Assembly: GCA_963699225.1 (NCBI GenBank)
Contig: OY969423.1
Span: 1,364,001 to 1,428,000, forward strand
Source of the DNA: VRUE01 sp963699225
GTDB lineage: Bacteria > Actinomycetota > Thermoleophilia > Solirubrobacterales > 70-9
Direction: 5' to 3'
Length of the DNA stretch: 64,000 nt
This document shows, piece by piece, positions 16,095 to 25,113 of the stretch. The translations under genes were made by a program, and so were the position numbers. How positions within the stretch are numbered: position 1 is the stretch's first letter; each line of letters opens with the position of its first letter. The notes beneath the pieces are model-generated. The model saw only the letters and a list, made by a program, of their open reading frames with translations. It searched no databases and was not told the origin of the DNA.

Positions 16095-18233
16095 TCAGCC
16101 CGGGCTGATGCCGCCGCCGGCCGGCGGCGGAGAGGCCGGCGCCGGAGCAGGTTCGGGCGTGGCTTCCGGAGCGGCTTCGGTTTCGCCTTCAGGCGTCCCT
16201 GCTTCGCCTTCTTCCTTCTTGCCTTCCTTCGAGGATTCTTCGCTCGATTCTTCTTCTTCGTATTCGTTGTATTCGGATTCGCTCGAAGAGGAGCTGTAGG
16301 AGCCCGAGGTGTGGCCGCTGTCGAGCCCCGCCAGTTCCGGCAGCGTCGTCGGTTCGGAGAATTCGGGGCAGTCGCCGGCGACCGCCGATTCCATGAAGGA
16401 GCGCCAGATCGGCCCGGCCGTCGGGCCACCGAAGCCGGTTGCTTCGCGCGACTGCGGGTGGCCGACCCAGACCGCGGTCGAGTAGAGCGGCGTGTAGCCG
16501 ACGAACCAGGCGTCGGAGAGATCCTCCGAGGTACCCGTCTTGCCGGCCTCGGCGCCGCAGCCCATGTAGGTGTACGGGGAGCCGGTGCCCTGGGTGATCA
16601 CGCCCTCGAGGATCTTGGTCACGTCGTAGGCCTGACCCTCGGTCAGCACCCGTTCGCCGGAATCGGGGTCGGCTTCTTCGACCTTGCCGTTGGGGAATTC
16701 GACCCGGCTGATCGCGGTCGGGTCGTGGTGGATACCGCCACTGGCCAGGGTGGCGTAGCCGTCCGCCTGTTCGAGCGGCGTGACGCCGTGGCGAAGACCG
16801 CCGATCGCCTCCGCCGGCACCGATTCGAGCGGCGCTTCGATCCCCATTTCGTGGGCGGTCTGGGTGACGTTTTCAGGCCCGACGTCGAGATCGAGCTGGG
16901 CGAAGATCACGTTGACCGAGTCCCAGGTCGCTTCTTCGAGCGACATCGTGCCGCCACCGGGCTCGGCGTTGTTGACCGTCCAGGTGCCGCCGCCCGGTAT
17001 GTCGAGAGTCATTGGCGAGGTGCCGTCGTAGTAGGTGGAGGCTGGGTCGATTCCCTGCTTGATCGCCGTGGTCAGCACGTAGGGCTTGAACGAGGAACCA
17101 GGCTGGCGCTGGGCCTGCCAGGCATAGTTGAATTCGCTTTCGCTTTCGTAGCCTTCGGTCGAGGCGAGGGCGACGATTTCGCCCGTCTTTGGATTGACCG
17201 AGGCGAGGCCGGCAGCGGGTCCGCCTTCCGGGTAACAGACGCTGCACGAGTCGACCGCTTCCTGCGCTCGTTCCTGCAGTTCGGGGTCGATCGTCGTGTA
17301 AGCCTTGAGCCCGCCCTTGCGCACGGTGTTGATCCCGTACTTGTCGATCAGCTCCTGCTGCACGAGGTCGAAGAGGAAGGGGTCCTTGATCACGCGGTAC
17401 TTGTGCCCGGGGCTGAGGCCGAGGCCGCTGTGCAGGGCTTCGCGGTATTCGGCGCCGTCGATGTAGTCCTGCTCGTGCATCGCCGCCAGCACCTCGTTGC
17501 GCCGCTGCAGCGCCGCGTGGGGGTCGAGGAAGGGGTTGTATTCGGAGGGGGCCTGGGGCAAGCCGGCGATCAGCGCCGATTCGGTCAGGCCGAGTTCCTT
17601 GGCCGGCTTGCCGAAATAGGTCTGCGCCGCCGCCTCGACCCCGACCGCGGTCTCGCCTTCGACCGTGCCGTAGGGGGCGGTGTTGAGGTAGGCGGTGAGG
17701 ATCCAGTCCTTGCTGTGAGCGTCCTCCATCTCGTAGGCAAGGTGCGCTTCGATCAGCTTTCGTTTAAGCGTCTCTTCGGGGTTCTGGATGTAGAGGTTGC
17801 GGACCAGCTGCTGGGTTATCGTCGAGGCGCCCTGCACCGGCTTGCCGCCGGCCAGCAGGTCCTTCCAGGCGGCGCGGGCGATCCCAGCCGGGTCGAGGGC
17901 ACCGTGGTTGAAGAAGTTCCTGTCCTCGATCGCGACCGTGGCGTCGCGCAGCGTCTGCGGCATCGTCCGGCCGGGCACCGGCTGACGGATGTTTTCGGCC
18001 TGGATGAAGCCAATCAGACTGCCGTCGGCGGCGTAGATCGCCGAGGAGCGCCCCTTCTGCACTGGCTTCAGGCTGGAGAGCGGTGGCGCCGACTCATAGG
18101 TGCTGACAGCCCAGCTGCCGGCCACGCCCCCCGCGACCACGGTCACGGCAAGCAGGACCCCCAGGGGGACCGTGACCTTTTTCCACTTCGAGGTATGGGA
18201 CCTGCGCCTGCGCAGGCGCGTTCGGCGAGCCAT
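16095..18233 (-). CDS. Class A penicillin-binding protein (glycosyltransferase/transpeptidase)
   Basis: 712 residues. It polymerises and cross-links peptidoglycan outside the membrane. A basic N-terminus and one helix (about 20-42) anchor it. The GT51 domain follows, with catalytic Glu103 (AIEDRNFFNHGALDP), GASTITQQLVRN and a KRKLIEAHLAYEME helix. The transpeptidase has SSFK with Ser380/Lys383, SVN (DSVNVIFA) and KTG (AGKTGTSED). The C-terminus is a long low-complexity Ser/Glu then Pro/Ala tail (about 625-712), expected to be wall-embedded. Divergent from the glyoxalase gene. The essential motifs are intact. Confidence 0.93.
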   Translation of the reverse strand: MARRTRLRRRRSHTSKWKKVTVPLGVLLAVTVVAGGVAGSWAVSTYESAPPLSSLKPVQKGRSSAIYAADGSLIGFIQAENIRQPVPGRTMPQTLRDATVAIEDRNFFNHGALDPAGIARAAWKDLLAGGKPVQGASTITQQLVRNLYIQNPEETLKRKLIEAHLAYEMEDAHSKDWILTAYLNTAPYGTVEGETAVGVEAAAQTYFGKPAKELGLTESALIAGLPQAPSEYNPFLDPHAALQRRNEVLAAMHEQDYIDGAEYREALHSGLGLSPGHKYRVIKDPFLFDLVQQELIDKYGINTVRKGGLKAYTTIDPELQERAQEAVDSCSVCYPEGGPAAGLASVNPKTGEIVALASTEGYESESEFNYAWQAQRQPGSSFKPYVLTTAIKQGIDPASTYYDGTSPMTLDIPGGGTWTVNNAEPGGGTMSLEEATWDSVNVIFAQLDLDVGPENVTQTAHEMGIEAPLESVPAEAIGGLRHGVTPLEQADGYATLASGGIHHDPTAISRVEFPNGKVEEADPDSGERVLTEGQAYDVTKILEGVITQGTGSPYTYMGCGAEAGKTGTSEDLSDAWFVGYTPLYSTAVWVGHPQSREATGFGGPTAGPIWRSFMESAVAGDCPEFSEPTTLPELAGLDSGHTSGSYSSSSSESEYNEYEEEESSEESSKEGKKEEGEAGTPEGETEAAPEATPEPAPAPASPPPAGGGISPG

Positions 18234-18274
18234 TCAGCTGCAAATTGTAGGGAGGACGCTAGGCTGCCAAGCCG

Positions 18275-18652
18275 ATGTCGCGCTTCTTGCATACCTGCTA
18301 CCGAATTGGCGAGATCGACCGCTCGGTCGCCTTCTACGAAAAGATCGGCTTCCAAGAGACTGGCCGGATGCCGATCGGCGACGAGGCGATCAACGTCTTC
18401 ATGAACATCCCCGGCGAGGACCCCGTCCTCGAGCTGACCTACAACCACGGTGTCACCGGCTACGAGCACGGCACCGGCTACAACCACATCGCCCTCTCGG
18501 TCGACGACCTCGACGCCACCCTCGAGGGCCTCGCCGCCGACGGCATCGAGCCCGAAAAGCCCCCCTACCGCCCCGGCGGCCGCACCGAGGGCCACCGCAT
18601 CGCCTTCATCCGCGACCCCGACGGCTACCGCATCGAGCTGATCGGCGAGTAG
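18275..18652 (+). CDS. gloA: Lactoylglutathione lyase-like glyoxalase I
   Basis: 125 residues of the VOC fold: two beta-alpha-beta-beta-beta modules, with LHTCYRIGEIDRSVAFYEKIGF at the start and HIALSVDDLDATLEGLAADGI then FIRDPDGYRIELI at the end. Metal-ligand positions are present (His in the first strand, Glu in VLELTYNH, His in YNHIALS, Glu in IELI), as in glyoxalase I, which converts the methylglyoxal hemithioacetal. The physiological thiol in an actinobacterium may not be glutathione. Single gene, divergent from the PBP gene. Confidence 0.85.
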   Translation: MSRFLHTCYRIGEIDRSVAFYEKIGFQETGRMPIGDEAINVFMNIPGEDPVLELTYNHGVTGYEHGTGYNHIALSVDDLDATLEGLAADGIEPEKPPYRPGGRTEGHRIAFIRDPDGYRIELIGE

Positions 18653-18716
18653 TTACCGCCTCCGTGAAGCTGTTCGCGGTATCGACAGGGGTCGTGATCG
18701 CCTAAGGAATCGGCCT

Positions 18717-19406
18717 TTGGGTACCCAGAAAGCTTGGATGAGGAAGAAGAACGGGAATAGAGGCTCGATCAATCTGGTGTCACGATCCCGCTGGCTGCCA
18801 CATCGATCTGATCGGCGAGCAGCGCCGTTTGCCGCTACGAGACGCAGGCGCAAGGCGGGGGCGATCATCGCGGCAACTGGGGCTCTTCTCGCGCTAGTCC
18901 TCTTTGGAGGGTCCGGGACGGCCGCCGCCGACGGGCCCAAGACGCCCTATGTCGTCGCCAAAGGCAAGAGCCTCTACGGCGTGCCGTGGCGGATCAGGAT
19001 GGGCGAGGAACCGTCATACGGGAGAGGGCTCCCGCGCTACGCCAACCTGTATTTCTCACTCGGCAGGCCGAGCGAAAAGAACGAAGCCGGTCTCTACTCC
19101 TCGTTCCCGCTGCCGATCTCGCTTGCCTTCGTCTTTCACGCGACCGCGGGCAGCGACATCGATTCGTTCCCCGAGTCAGACAGCTGCGGCTTCGCCAGCC
19201 GCCGGGCCGTGAAATTGATCGCGACGATGAGTGATGGAACGTCGCTCACCTTCGAGACCCAGCTCGCGCCCACTGCGCTCTCCAACCGCTTCCACTGGCT
19301 GCGCCGCCTCCGCTTCTTCGATCAGTTCTACCCCGCGGGAGTCGAGCCGACAGAGATCTCGGCCTACGACCGGGGCGGCCGACTGCTAGATCGCCAACCG
19401 GCCTAG
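18717..19406 (+). CDS. Exported protein of unknown function
   Basis: 229 residues with a long basic N-terminus, a hydrophobic segment (about 47-68: AGAIIAATGALLALVLFGGSG) and AAADG as a likely signal-peptidase site. The mature part (about 155 residues) contains GVPWRIRMGEE, SLGRPSEKNEAGLYSSFPLP and FHATAGSDIDSFPESDSCGF, with no domain I recognise. The true start may be an internal codon closer to the hydrophobic segment. No operon partner is apparent. Confidence 0.6.
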   Translation: MGTQKAWMRKKNGNRGSINLVSRSRWLPHRSDRRAAPFAATRRRRKAGAIIAATGALLALVLFGGSGTAAADGPKTPYVVAKGKSLYGVPWRIRMGEEPSYGRGLPRYANLYFSLGRPSEKNEAGLYSSFPLPISLAFVFHATAGSDIDSFPESDSCGFASRRAVKLIATMSDGTSLTFETQLAPTALSNRFHWLRRLRFFDQFYPAGVEPTEISAYDRGGRLLDRQPA

Positions 19407-19453
19407 CCGGCACAGTGGACCACGAACTTACGGCGTGGTTTAACCGCAATTAA

Positions 19454-19876
19454 TTGACACTCAGCGCACCACGCGGGCATTCAGCCGTCCTACCGTCGCC
19501 GAATGCCGCGGCCGCCGAGAGTCGGAGAACCTTTGCCGAGGGCGGCGGAGCCAATCGGGTCCGGCAGAAGCTAATTGACTACTCACTGGAGGTGCGCCAT
19601 GAGACTGGAGGCCCGAAGGCCCTGGGATTCGAGCGAATTCTCGGCATCACGCGGGATCACGTCGCCTACGTCGAGCAGTCGATCAGGATTGGGATTCTCA
19701 GCGCTCCGGTCAGCTCTATTCGGCCGAACCCGCCCTTCGGAATCAATTGCGCTGTTGAGTTTCCAATCCACGGCGTCGGAAGCAAGCGGCTGCGAACCGC
19801 CAACTTGCGAACCACTTGGATCTTTGTTGGCGCGGCCGACCGGCCGCGCTTGTTGACGGCGTTTCTGAGGCCCTAG
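19454..19876 (+). CDS. DUF6883-like small protein
   Basis: 140 residues from TTG 19454. The first 30 residues are doubtful, and the start could lie further in. The region QKLIDYSLEVRHETGGPKALGFERILGITRD...HVAYVEQSIRIGIL, ending VTTWIF-like (TTWIFVGAADRPRLLTAFLRP), resembles DUF6883, a small domain usually followed by a DUF4926 gene, as here. Such pairs are found in accessory DNA with no established activity. Codon usage and GC appear looser than in the neighbours. The assignment is from memory of the family pattern, not from a search. Confidence 0.55.
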   Translation: MTLSAPRGHSAVLPSPNAAAAESRRTFAEGGGANRVRQKLIDYSLEVRHETGGPKALGFERILGITRDHVAYVEQSIRIGILSAPVSSIRPNPPFGINCAVEFPIHGVGSKRLRTANLRTTWIFVGAADRPRLLTAFLRP

Positions 19877-19885
19877 ACTGAGCTC

Positions 19886-20101
19886 ATGGCCACGGTCAAA
19901 CAGTCCATAGGCGAGGTTGATGTCGTCTCGTTTGCCGAGGCGGTAAACGGATGGCCGGCCGGAACCCGAGGCGCAGTCGTGCACGATTTCGGCGCAATGA
20001 AGATGGTCGAGGTCTCCAACGAGCGCGGCGAAACTCTGGACCTGCCAGTTGTCTCAGCCGAAAAGCTTCGACTCGAGTCGAAGCACCCTCCCCATTCGTA
20101 G
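19886..20101 (+). CDS. DUF4926-like small protein
   Basis: 71 residues. DVVSFAEAVNGWPAGTRGAVVHDFGAMKMVEVSNERGETLDLPVVSAEKLRL follows the DUF4926 layout (a short SH3-like barrel: DVV.L...P.G..G.VV......VE......T..L..E.L). It starts 9 bases after the DUF6883-like gene and is probably co-transcribed. Its stop lies 2 bases from the convergent multicopper oxidase stop. The biochemical role of the family is unknown; toxin/antitoxin-like pairing is a possibility. Confidence 0.6.
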   Translation: MATVKQSIGEVDVVSFAEAVNGWPAGTRGAVVHDFGAMKMVEVSNERGETLDLPVVSAEKLRLESKHPPHS

Positions 20102-20103
20102 CT

Positions 20104-21654
20104 CTACTTGACCACCTCGAACTGGGTCATCAGGCCGTGGTCCTCGTGGTCGAGCATGTGGCAGTGGATGACGAACTTGCCGAGGTAGTCGGCGAAGTGG
20201 CCGGCGACGAGGATGCGTTCCTTGGGGTAGAGGAAGAAGGTCTCCTTGAGGCAGTCTTCCCAGGGCGGCGGCGGCTTGCCGTTGCGCGAGAGCAAGTACC
20301 AGTCGGTCATGTGCAGGTGCATCATGTGGGCGACGTTGGTGCGATTGACGATCTCCCAGGTCTTGACCGAGCCGAGCTCGGGATGGGCATCGGCGCGGTC
20401 CGGGTTGAAGGTGCGCCCGTTGATTTCCCAGCGGGTCTTGAAGAGGCCGCCGATCGAGATCGTCCAGGTGTGGTCGGGCTTGTGGGAGGCGCGCCTGGTC
20501 CAATCCGGCAGCGGGCGAAGCCTGCGCGGCACGCGAGTGCGATCGTCGCGGCGCTCCGAGTCGACCTTGAACTGCATCAGCGCCCCGACGTAGGCGTGTG
20601 AGCCCAGCGGATGCCTGGCGCCGTGGCGAGGGCCGCTGCGCAGCTCAACCGACTCGCCCCTCGCCTCGCTGAAGTCGACGATCAGCTCGACCCGCTCGGC
20701 CGGCCCGATCAGGATCTCCTCCCGGCGCAGCGGCCGTGGCATCAAGCCGCTGTCGGTGCCGATCTGAACCATTCGCGCACCGTTGGAGAGATAGAGGTTG
20801 TAGGAGCGAAACTGCGAGGCGTTGAGGATGCGCAGGCGGTAGCGCTGGGCGCTTACCCGGTGGTATGGCAGGTGGACGCCGTTGACCAGGATCGTGTGGG
20901 CGTTGATCCCGTCGGCGGGCGGGCGCCGATTGGTGAACGGATCGGCGAGCTGATTGTGATCGTCGAAAGAGCGGTCGACGATCATCAGCGGCAGGTCGCG
21001 CTCGCCGCTCGGCAAGGGCAGGCCGGCCTCGAGCTCGTCGTCGACGATCCACATCCCCGCCAGGCCGTGCCAGACGTTGCGGGCGGTGTGATCGAGGCGG
21101 TGGTCGTGGTACCACTGGAAGGCGGCACGCTCGGGCTTGCCGTCCTCGATCAAGTCGTAGACGTAGGTGCGCCGGCCGCCCGGCTCGATCAGGACGTCGT
21201 TGCCCGACTGGCGCGGTGAGAGGCCGCGCGGGATGTCGCAGTAAAAGGACGTGGCATGCGATGCGGTCAGGCCGCCGGGCTGGCCGTCGAACTGCGTGCG
21301 GTTGTGGCCACCGTGCAGATGAACCGTGAGCTCACCCACCGACGGCGGCAGTTCGTGGTGAAAGGTGACCTCGGTGCGCTGGCCGGCCGGGCGACGGATG
21401 GTCGGGCCGGGAAACGTCCCGCCGTAGGTCCACATCCGGGTCGGCCGGCCCGGCAGCGCCTGCACCTCGGCCTCGCGGATCGGGATCTCGAGCCGCGAAC
21501 CGCTGAGCACCGTCGGCACCGGCAGCGGCACCCGAAAGGGCGTGCCGCGCCTGGGGCTGGCTGAGGAAAGCAGGGCACCCGGCCGCAGGCCGAGCGGCAG
21601 CGCCGTGGCCAGGGCCCCGCTGCCCAGGGCGCCGAGGAAAGCTCGGCGCCCCAG
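20104..21654 (-). CDS. Multicopper oxidase (laccase/CueO type), probable Tat substrate
   Basis: Three cupredoxin domains with all four copper motifs: HLHGGH, WYHDHRLDHT, HMMHLHMT and HCHMLDHEDHGLM. It oxidises substrates (Cu+, phenols or metals) and reduces O2 to water outside the membrane. The first ATG/GTG/TTG in frame is GTG 21531 (475 aa), but the open frame continues upstream and encodes a clear twin-arginine signal (GRRAFLGALGSGALATALPL). The only candidate start for it is CTG 21654, giving 516 aa, used here with caution. It lies 34 bases after the cupredoxin gene on the same strand. Confidence 0.88.
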   Translation of the reverse strand: MGRRAFLGALGSGALATALPLGLRPGALLSSASPRRGTPFRVPLPVPTVLSGSRLEIPIREAEVQALPGRPTRMWTYGGTFPGPTIRRPAGQRTEVTFHHELPPSVGELTVHLHGGHNRTQFDGQPGGLTASHATSFYCDIPRGLSPRQSGNDVLIEPGGRRTYVYDLIEDGKPERAAFQWYHDHRLDHTARNVWHGLAGMWIVDDELEAGLPLPSGERDLPLMIVDRSFDDHNQLADPFTNRRPPADGINAHTILVNGVHLPYHRVSAQRYRLRILNASQFRSYNLYLSNGARMVQIGTDSGLMPRPLRREEILIGPAERVELIVDFSEARGESVELRSGPRHGARHPLGSHAYVGALMQFKVDSERRDDRTRVPRRLRPLPDWTRRASHKPDHTWTISIGGLFKTRWEINGRTFNPDRADAHPELGSVKTWEIVNRTNVAHMMHLHMTDWYLLSRNGKPPPPWEDCLKETFFLYPKERILVAGHFADYLGKFVIHCHMLDHEDHGLMTQFEVVK

Positions 21655-21688
21655 GCGCGGTGAATCTGAGTCGGATCCAGCCGTGCTA

Positions 21689-22279
21689 CTAGCTCGCGGC
21701 GAGTGGCAGCGGCGTCGGCGCCACTACTTCAATCGAGCCGTGCATCCAGGGGTGGATCGCGCACATGAAGTAGATCGTCGAGCCCGCGGCTGCGGTCACC
21801 TTCTGCACGATCGAGGCGCCGGGCTTGGTGCCCGTGAACCAGGAGTCGCCCTTCTTGCTCACGCTGCCGAGCGTGTCCCAGCCTTCGGCACCGACTTCGA
21901 CCGGGTTCACTTTCACCGGGCCGTTGCCTTTGACACCGTGCCACTTGGCGATCGACATGCAGATGTGATTCGGCGTGAAGCAGATCTGCCGCGCTTTCGG
22001 GGTCTTCGGGATCGAACCCTTGGTGACCAGTGAGAAAGTGTGCGGACCGACCTGTTTTGCGTTGGTCTGGTTCAGCACCTCGAGTTCTTCGCCGGCGACG
22101 ATCGTCTTCGGCGCTTCGAAGCGCAGGCCACCCTTGTCGGCCTTGATGAAGACGGTGTTGGCGGAACCGAGGTCGCCGGCACCGCTGGCGAGGGCCGGGG
22201 CCAAGGCGAGGGTCGCGATCAGCCCGACCGCGATCGCAATGATCCCCCTGGTCGAGACGCGGGAAAGTCGCTTGTTCAA
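21689..22279 (-). CDS. Exported cupredoxin (plastocyanin/azurin-like) protein
   Basis: 196 residues from TTG 22279, chosen because AAGGAG lies six bases before it and the product begins with a signal peptide (NKRLSRVSTRGIIAIAVGLIA...ALASGA). The mature protein has a type I copper pattern: His in GPHTFSL, then Cys-x-x-x-His-x-x-x-Met in FMCAIHPWMHGSIEVV. It probably carries electrons or copper for the multicopper oxidase encoded 34 bases downstream. Frame-open DNA upstream of 22279 is antisense to the carboxyltransferase gene and is not part of this gene. Confidence 0.85.
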   Translation of the reverse strand: MNKRLSRVSTRGIIAIAVGLIATLALAPALASGAGDLGSANTVFIKADKGGLRFEAPKTIVAGEELEVLNQTNAKQVGPHTFSLVTKGSIPKTPKARQICFTPNHICMSIAKWHGVKGNGPVKVNPVEVGAEGWDTLGSVSKKGDSWFTGTKPGASIVQKVTAAAGSTIYFMCAIHPWMHGSIEVVAPTPLPLAAS

Positions 22280-22384
22280 GTTGCTCTCCTTCTGGGGCCA
22301 TCCCAGCCCCTGGACGAATGGACGAAAGAATGTAAACGGGACGCGCGCAGCAATCAAGCGCATCGCGGCCGCAAAACAGCGAAC

Positions 22385-23959
22385 ATGGGCCGCGTGAGCG
22401 AGCCCGACAGGGAGGATCTGGCGGAAGTTTTGGCGCGGCGCCGCCTCACCAGCGACGAGGCGCGCCAAGAGGCGATCGCCCGACGCCACGCCAAGGGCGG
22501 CCGCAGCGCTCGCGAGAACGTCGAGGACCTCGTCGATCCCGGTTCCCTCGTCGAGTACGGCCGCTTTGCGATCGCCGCCCAGCGCGGCCGCCGCGAGCTC
22601 GACGACCTGATCGCCAACACGCCAGCCGATGGGCTTATCGGCGGTACAGCCCAGATCAACGGCGAGCTCTTCGGCGAGCGGGGCGCCTGCGCCGTGCTCT
22701 CCTACGACTACACCGTGCTTGCCGGCACCCAGGGTGCCCTCGGCCACCGCAAGAAGGACCGCCTCTTCGAGCTGATCGAACGGATGCGCCTGCCGACTGT
22801 CTTCTTTGCCGAGGGGGGCGGCGGCCGGCCGGGCGACACCGACTACCCGGTCGTCTCGGCGCTCGACACCCGCGCCTTCGCGCTCTGGGCTGGCCTCTCC
22901 GGCCTGGTGCCGCGGATCGCCATCGTCGCCGGGCGCTGCTTCGCCGGCAATGCCGTGATCGCCGGCTGCTCCGACCTGATCGTCGCCACCGAGAACGTCT
23001 CGCTCGGCATGGGCGGGCCGGCGATGATCGAGGGTGGCGGGCTGGGCAAGGTCGACCCCGACGAGGTCGGGCCGATCGCGATGCAGGCGGCGAGCGGGGT
23101 GGTTGACCTGGTCGTTGCCGATGAGACGGCGGCGGTAGCCGCGACCAAGCAGTTGCTCGGCTACTTTCAAGGGGCACTTCCCGCCTGGAAAGCACCCGAC
23201 CAAGAGCAACTGCGCGAGGCTGTGCCCGAGCGCCAGCGTCGCGCCTACGCGGTGCAGCCGATCATCGAGACGCTCGCCGACACCGGCTCGGTGACCTTCC
23301 TGCGCGAGCGCTTCGCGCCGGAGATGGTGACGGCGCTGATCCGCATCGAGGGACACCCGCTCGGGGTGATCGCCAACGACACCCGGCACGTGGCCGGTGC
23401 GATCACCAGCGACGCGGCCGACAAGGCCGCGCGCTTCCTGCAGCTCTGCGACGCCTTCGAACTGCCGGTGGTCTCGCTCCTCGACACGCCGGGAATGATG
23501 GTCGGCCCCGCCGCCGAGGCGACCGGCCTGGTCCGCCACGCCTCGCGCCTGCTGCTCGCCGGCGCGGCGCTGCGCGTGCCCCTGATCGCCGTCATCCTGC
23601 GCCGCGGCTACGGCCTCGGCGCCCAGGCAATGACCGGCGGCAGCATGCACGAGCCATTGCTGACGCTCGCTTGGCCCTCAGCCCACCTCGGGCCGATGGG
23701 GCTGGAGGGCGCGGTGCGGCTCGCCCTGCGCAAGGAGCTCGAGGCGATCGTCGATGAGGGTGAGCGCGAGCAGCGCGTGCGCGACCTCACTGCGGCGGCC
23801 GAGGAGAACGCCAAGGCGCTCAACGCGGCGGCGCTGTTTGAGATCGACGACGTGATCGATCCGGCCGAGACGCGCGCGCTGATCGCCTCGACCCTGGCCG
23901 CGGCGCGGGCGCACCCCGGCGAGCGGAGCGAGCGCCGCCGCTACGTCGACGCCTGGTAG
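22385..23959 (+). CDS. Acyl-CoA carboxylase carboxyltransferase subunit
   Basis: 524 residues with the two crotonase-like halves of biotin-dependent carboxyltransferases (AccD/PccB class). The N-half has GKHRKK-like GHRKKDRLFELIERMRLP, AEGGGGRPGD and AGRCFAGNAVIAGCSDLIVATE; the C-half has GVIANDTRHVAGAITSDAADKAARFLQLCDAF, LDTPGMMVGPAAE and RRGYGLGAQAM. It transfers carboxylate from biotin to an acyl-CoA. No biotin carboxylase gene lies beside it. ATG 22385 or GTG 22394 could be the start; neither has a strong ribosome site. The acyl substrate cannot be told from sequence. Confidence 0.85.
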   Translation: MGRVSEPDREDLAEVLARRRLTSDEARQEAIARRHAKGGRSARENVEDLVDPGSLVEYGRFAIAAQRGRRELDDLIANTPADGLIGGTAQINGELFGERGACAVLSYDYTVLAGTQGALGHRKKDRLFELIERMRLPTVFFAEGGGGRPGDTDYPVVSALDTRAFALWAGLSGLVPRIAIVAGRCFAGNAVIAGCSDLIVATENVSLGMGGPAMIEGGGLGKVDPDEVGPIAMQAASGVVDLVVADETAAVAATKQLLGYFQGALPAWKAPDQEQLREAVPERQRRAYAVQPIIETLADTGSVTFLRERFAPEMVTALIRIEGHPLGVIANDTRHVAGAITSDAADKAARFLQLCDAFELPVVSLLDTPGMMVGPAAEATGLVRHASRLLLAGAALRVPLIAVILRRGYGLGAQAMTGGSMHEPLLTLAWPSAHLGPMGLEGAVRLALRKELEAIVDEGEREQRVRDLTAAAEENAKALNAAALFEIDDVIDPAETRALIASTLAAARAHPGERSERRRYVDAW

Positions 23960-23960
23960 C

Positions 23961-24941
23961 TCAAAGGTTGACGGGCGACATGTCGGCATAGCGGTCGCCG
24001 GCGGCAACGCCCTTTGGGGCGACCTCGTCGATGCGACGCAAGTCCTCCTCGCTCAGCTCCACCTCCATCGCAGCCACGTTCTCCTCCAGGTAGTGGCGGT
24101 GCTTGGTCCCCGGGATCGGCGCCACGTCGTCACCCTGGGCCAACACCCAGGCAAGCGCTAGCTGGCCGGCGGTGACGTCCTTTTCAGCGGCGATCTCCTC
24201 GACCTGCCCAACCAGCTCCAGGTTGCGCTGGAAGTTCTCGCCTTCAAAGCGCGGGTTGACCCGACGGAAGTCGTCCTCGGGCAGGTCCTCCGCCGAGCGG
24301 AAGCGACCGGTGAGGAAGCCGCGGCCGAGCGGGCTGTAAGGGACGAAACCGATGCCGAGCTCGCGCAGTGTCGGCAGGATCTCGTCCTCGGGATCGCGGC
24401 TCCAAAGCGAGTACTCGGTCTGCAAAGCGGTGATCGGGTGGGTCGCGTGGGCGCGGCGGATCGTCTCCGGCGCCGCCTCGGAGAGGCCGAGGTGTCGCAC
24501 CTTGCCCTGCTCGACCAGCTCCGCCATCGCGCCGACGGTCTCCTCGATCGGCACTTTCGGATCGACTCGATGCTGGTAGTAGAGATCGATCGTCTCGACG
24601 CCGAGACGGTGCAGAGACGCCTCACAGGCCTCGCGCACGTACTCGGGGTCGCCGCGAACGCCCAGGCGTTCGCCCCTCTGCCCGCGTACGTTGCCGAACT
24701 TCGTCGCCAGCACGACCTCGTCACGGCGACCGGCGATCGTCCTGCCGACCAGCTCCTCGTTGATGAACGGCCCGTACATGTCGGCGGTGTCGAGGAAGGT
24801 CACGCCGAGCTCGAGCGCCCGCTCGATCGTCGCCGTCGCCTCGGTCTCATCGGCCGAGCCGTAGAACTCCGACATCCCCATGCAGCCCAGCCCCTCGGCC
24901 GAGACCTCCAGGCCGGCGCTGCCAAGCGTTCTCGTTTCCAT
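23961..24941 (-). CDS. Aldo/keto reductase
   Basis: 326 residues, a TIM-barrel NADPH-dependent oxidoreductase of the AKR superfamily (YajO/Tas-like group). The catalytic tetrad is visible as Asp and Tyr in FLDTADMYGPF, Lys in LATKFG and His in LYYQHRVDP. GLGCMGMS near the start and IPGTKHRHYLEENVAA near the end are family signatures. ATG 24941 is preceded by GGGGA and gives the standard METRTLG start; longer frames upstream are unsupported. It converges on the carboxyltransferase gene with a single base between stops. Substrate unknown. Confidence 0.9.
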   Translation of the reverse strand: METRTLGSAGLEVSAEGLGCMGMSEFYGSADETEATATIERALELGVTFLDTADMYGPFINEELVGRTIAGRRDEVVLATKFGNVRGQRGERLGVRGDPEYVREACEASLHRLGVETIDLYYQHRVDPKVPIEETVGAMAELVEQGKVRHLGLSEAAPETIRRAHATHPITALQTEYSLWSRDPEDEILPTLRELGIGFVPYSPLGRGFLTGRFRSAEDLPEDDFRRVNPRFEGENFQRNLELVGQVEEIAAEKDVTAGQLALAWVLAQGDDVAPIPGTKHRHYLEENVAAMEVELSEEDLRRIDEVAPKGVAAGDRYADMSPVNL

Positions 24942-25113
24942 CCGGTTCCCCGTCCATTCACGTAAGAACCGGCAACGGCCCCTGCGCACCAGGGAGACCG
25001 TCGCCGGCAAGTTGCAACCAAGTCGGTCTCACCCAAGTACCCGCTAGGAGGGGGGCAAACCCGCCGGTGGCGTTAAGCTGATGTGAGAAGCACGCAGCCC
25101 CGGGAGGGAACGA

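Noticed and set aside
16011..18404. A 797-codon plus-strand frame
   Set aside because: Antisense to the penicillin-binding protein gene, with no recognisable domain.
22280..23650. N-terminal extension of the cupredoxin frame to 653 residues
   Set aside because: Upstream of TTG 22279 the frame reads antisense through the carboxyltransferase gene; a good ribosome site and a signal peptide mark the real start.
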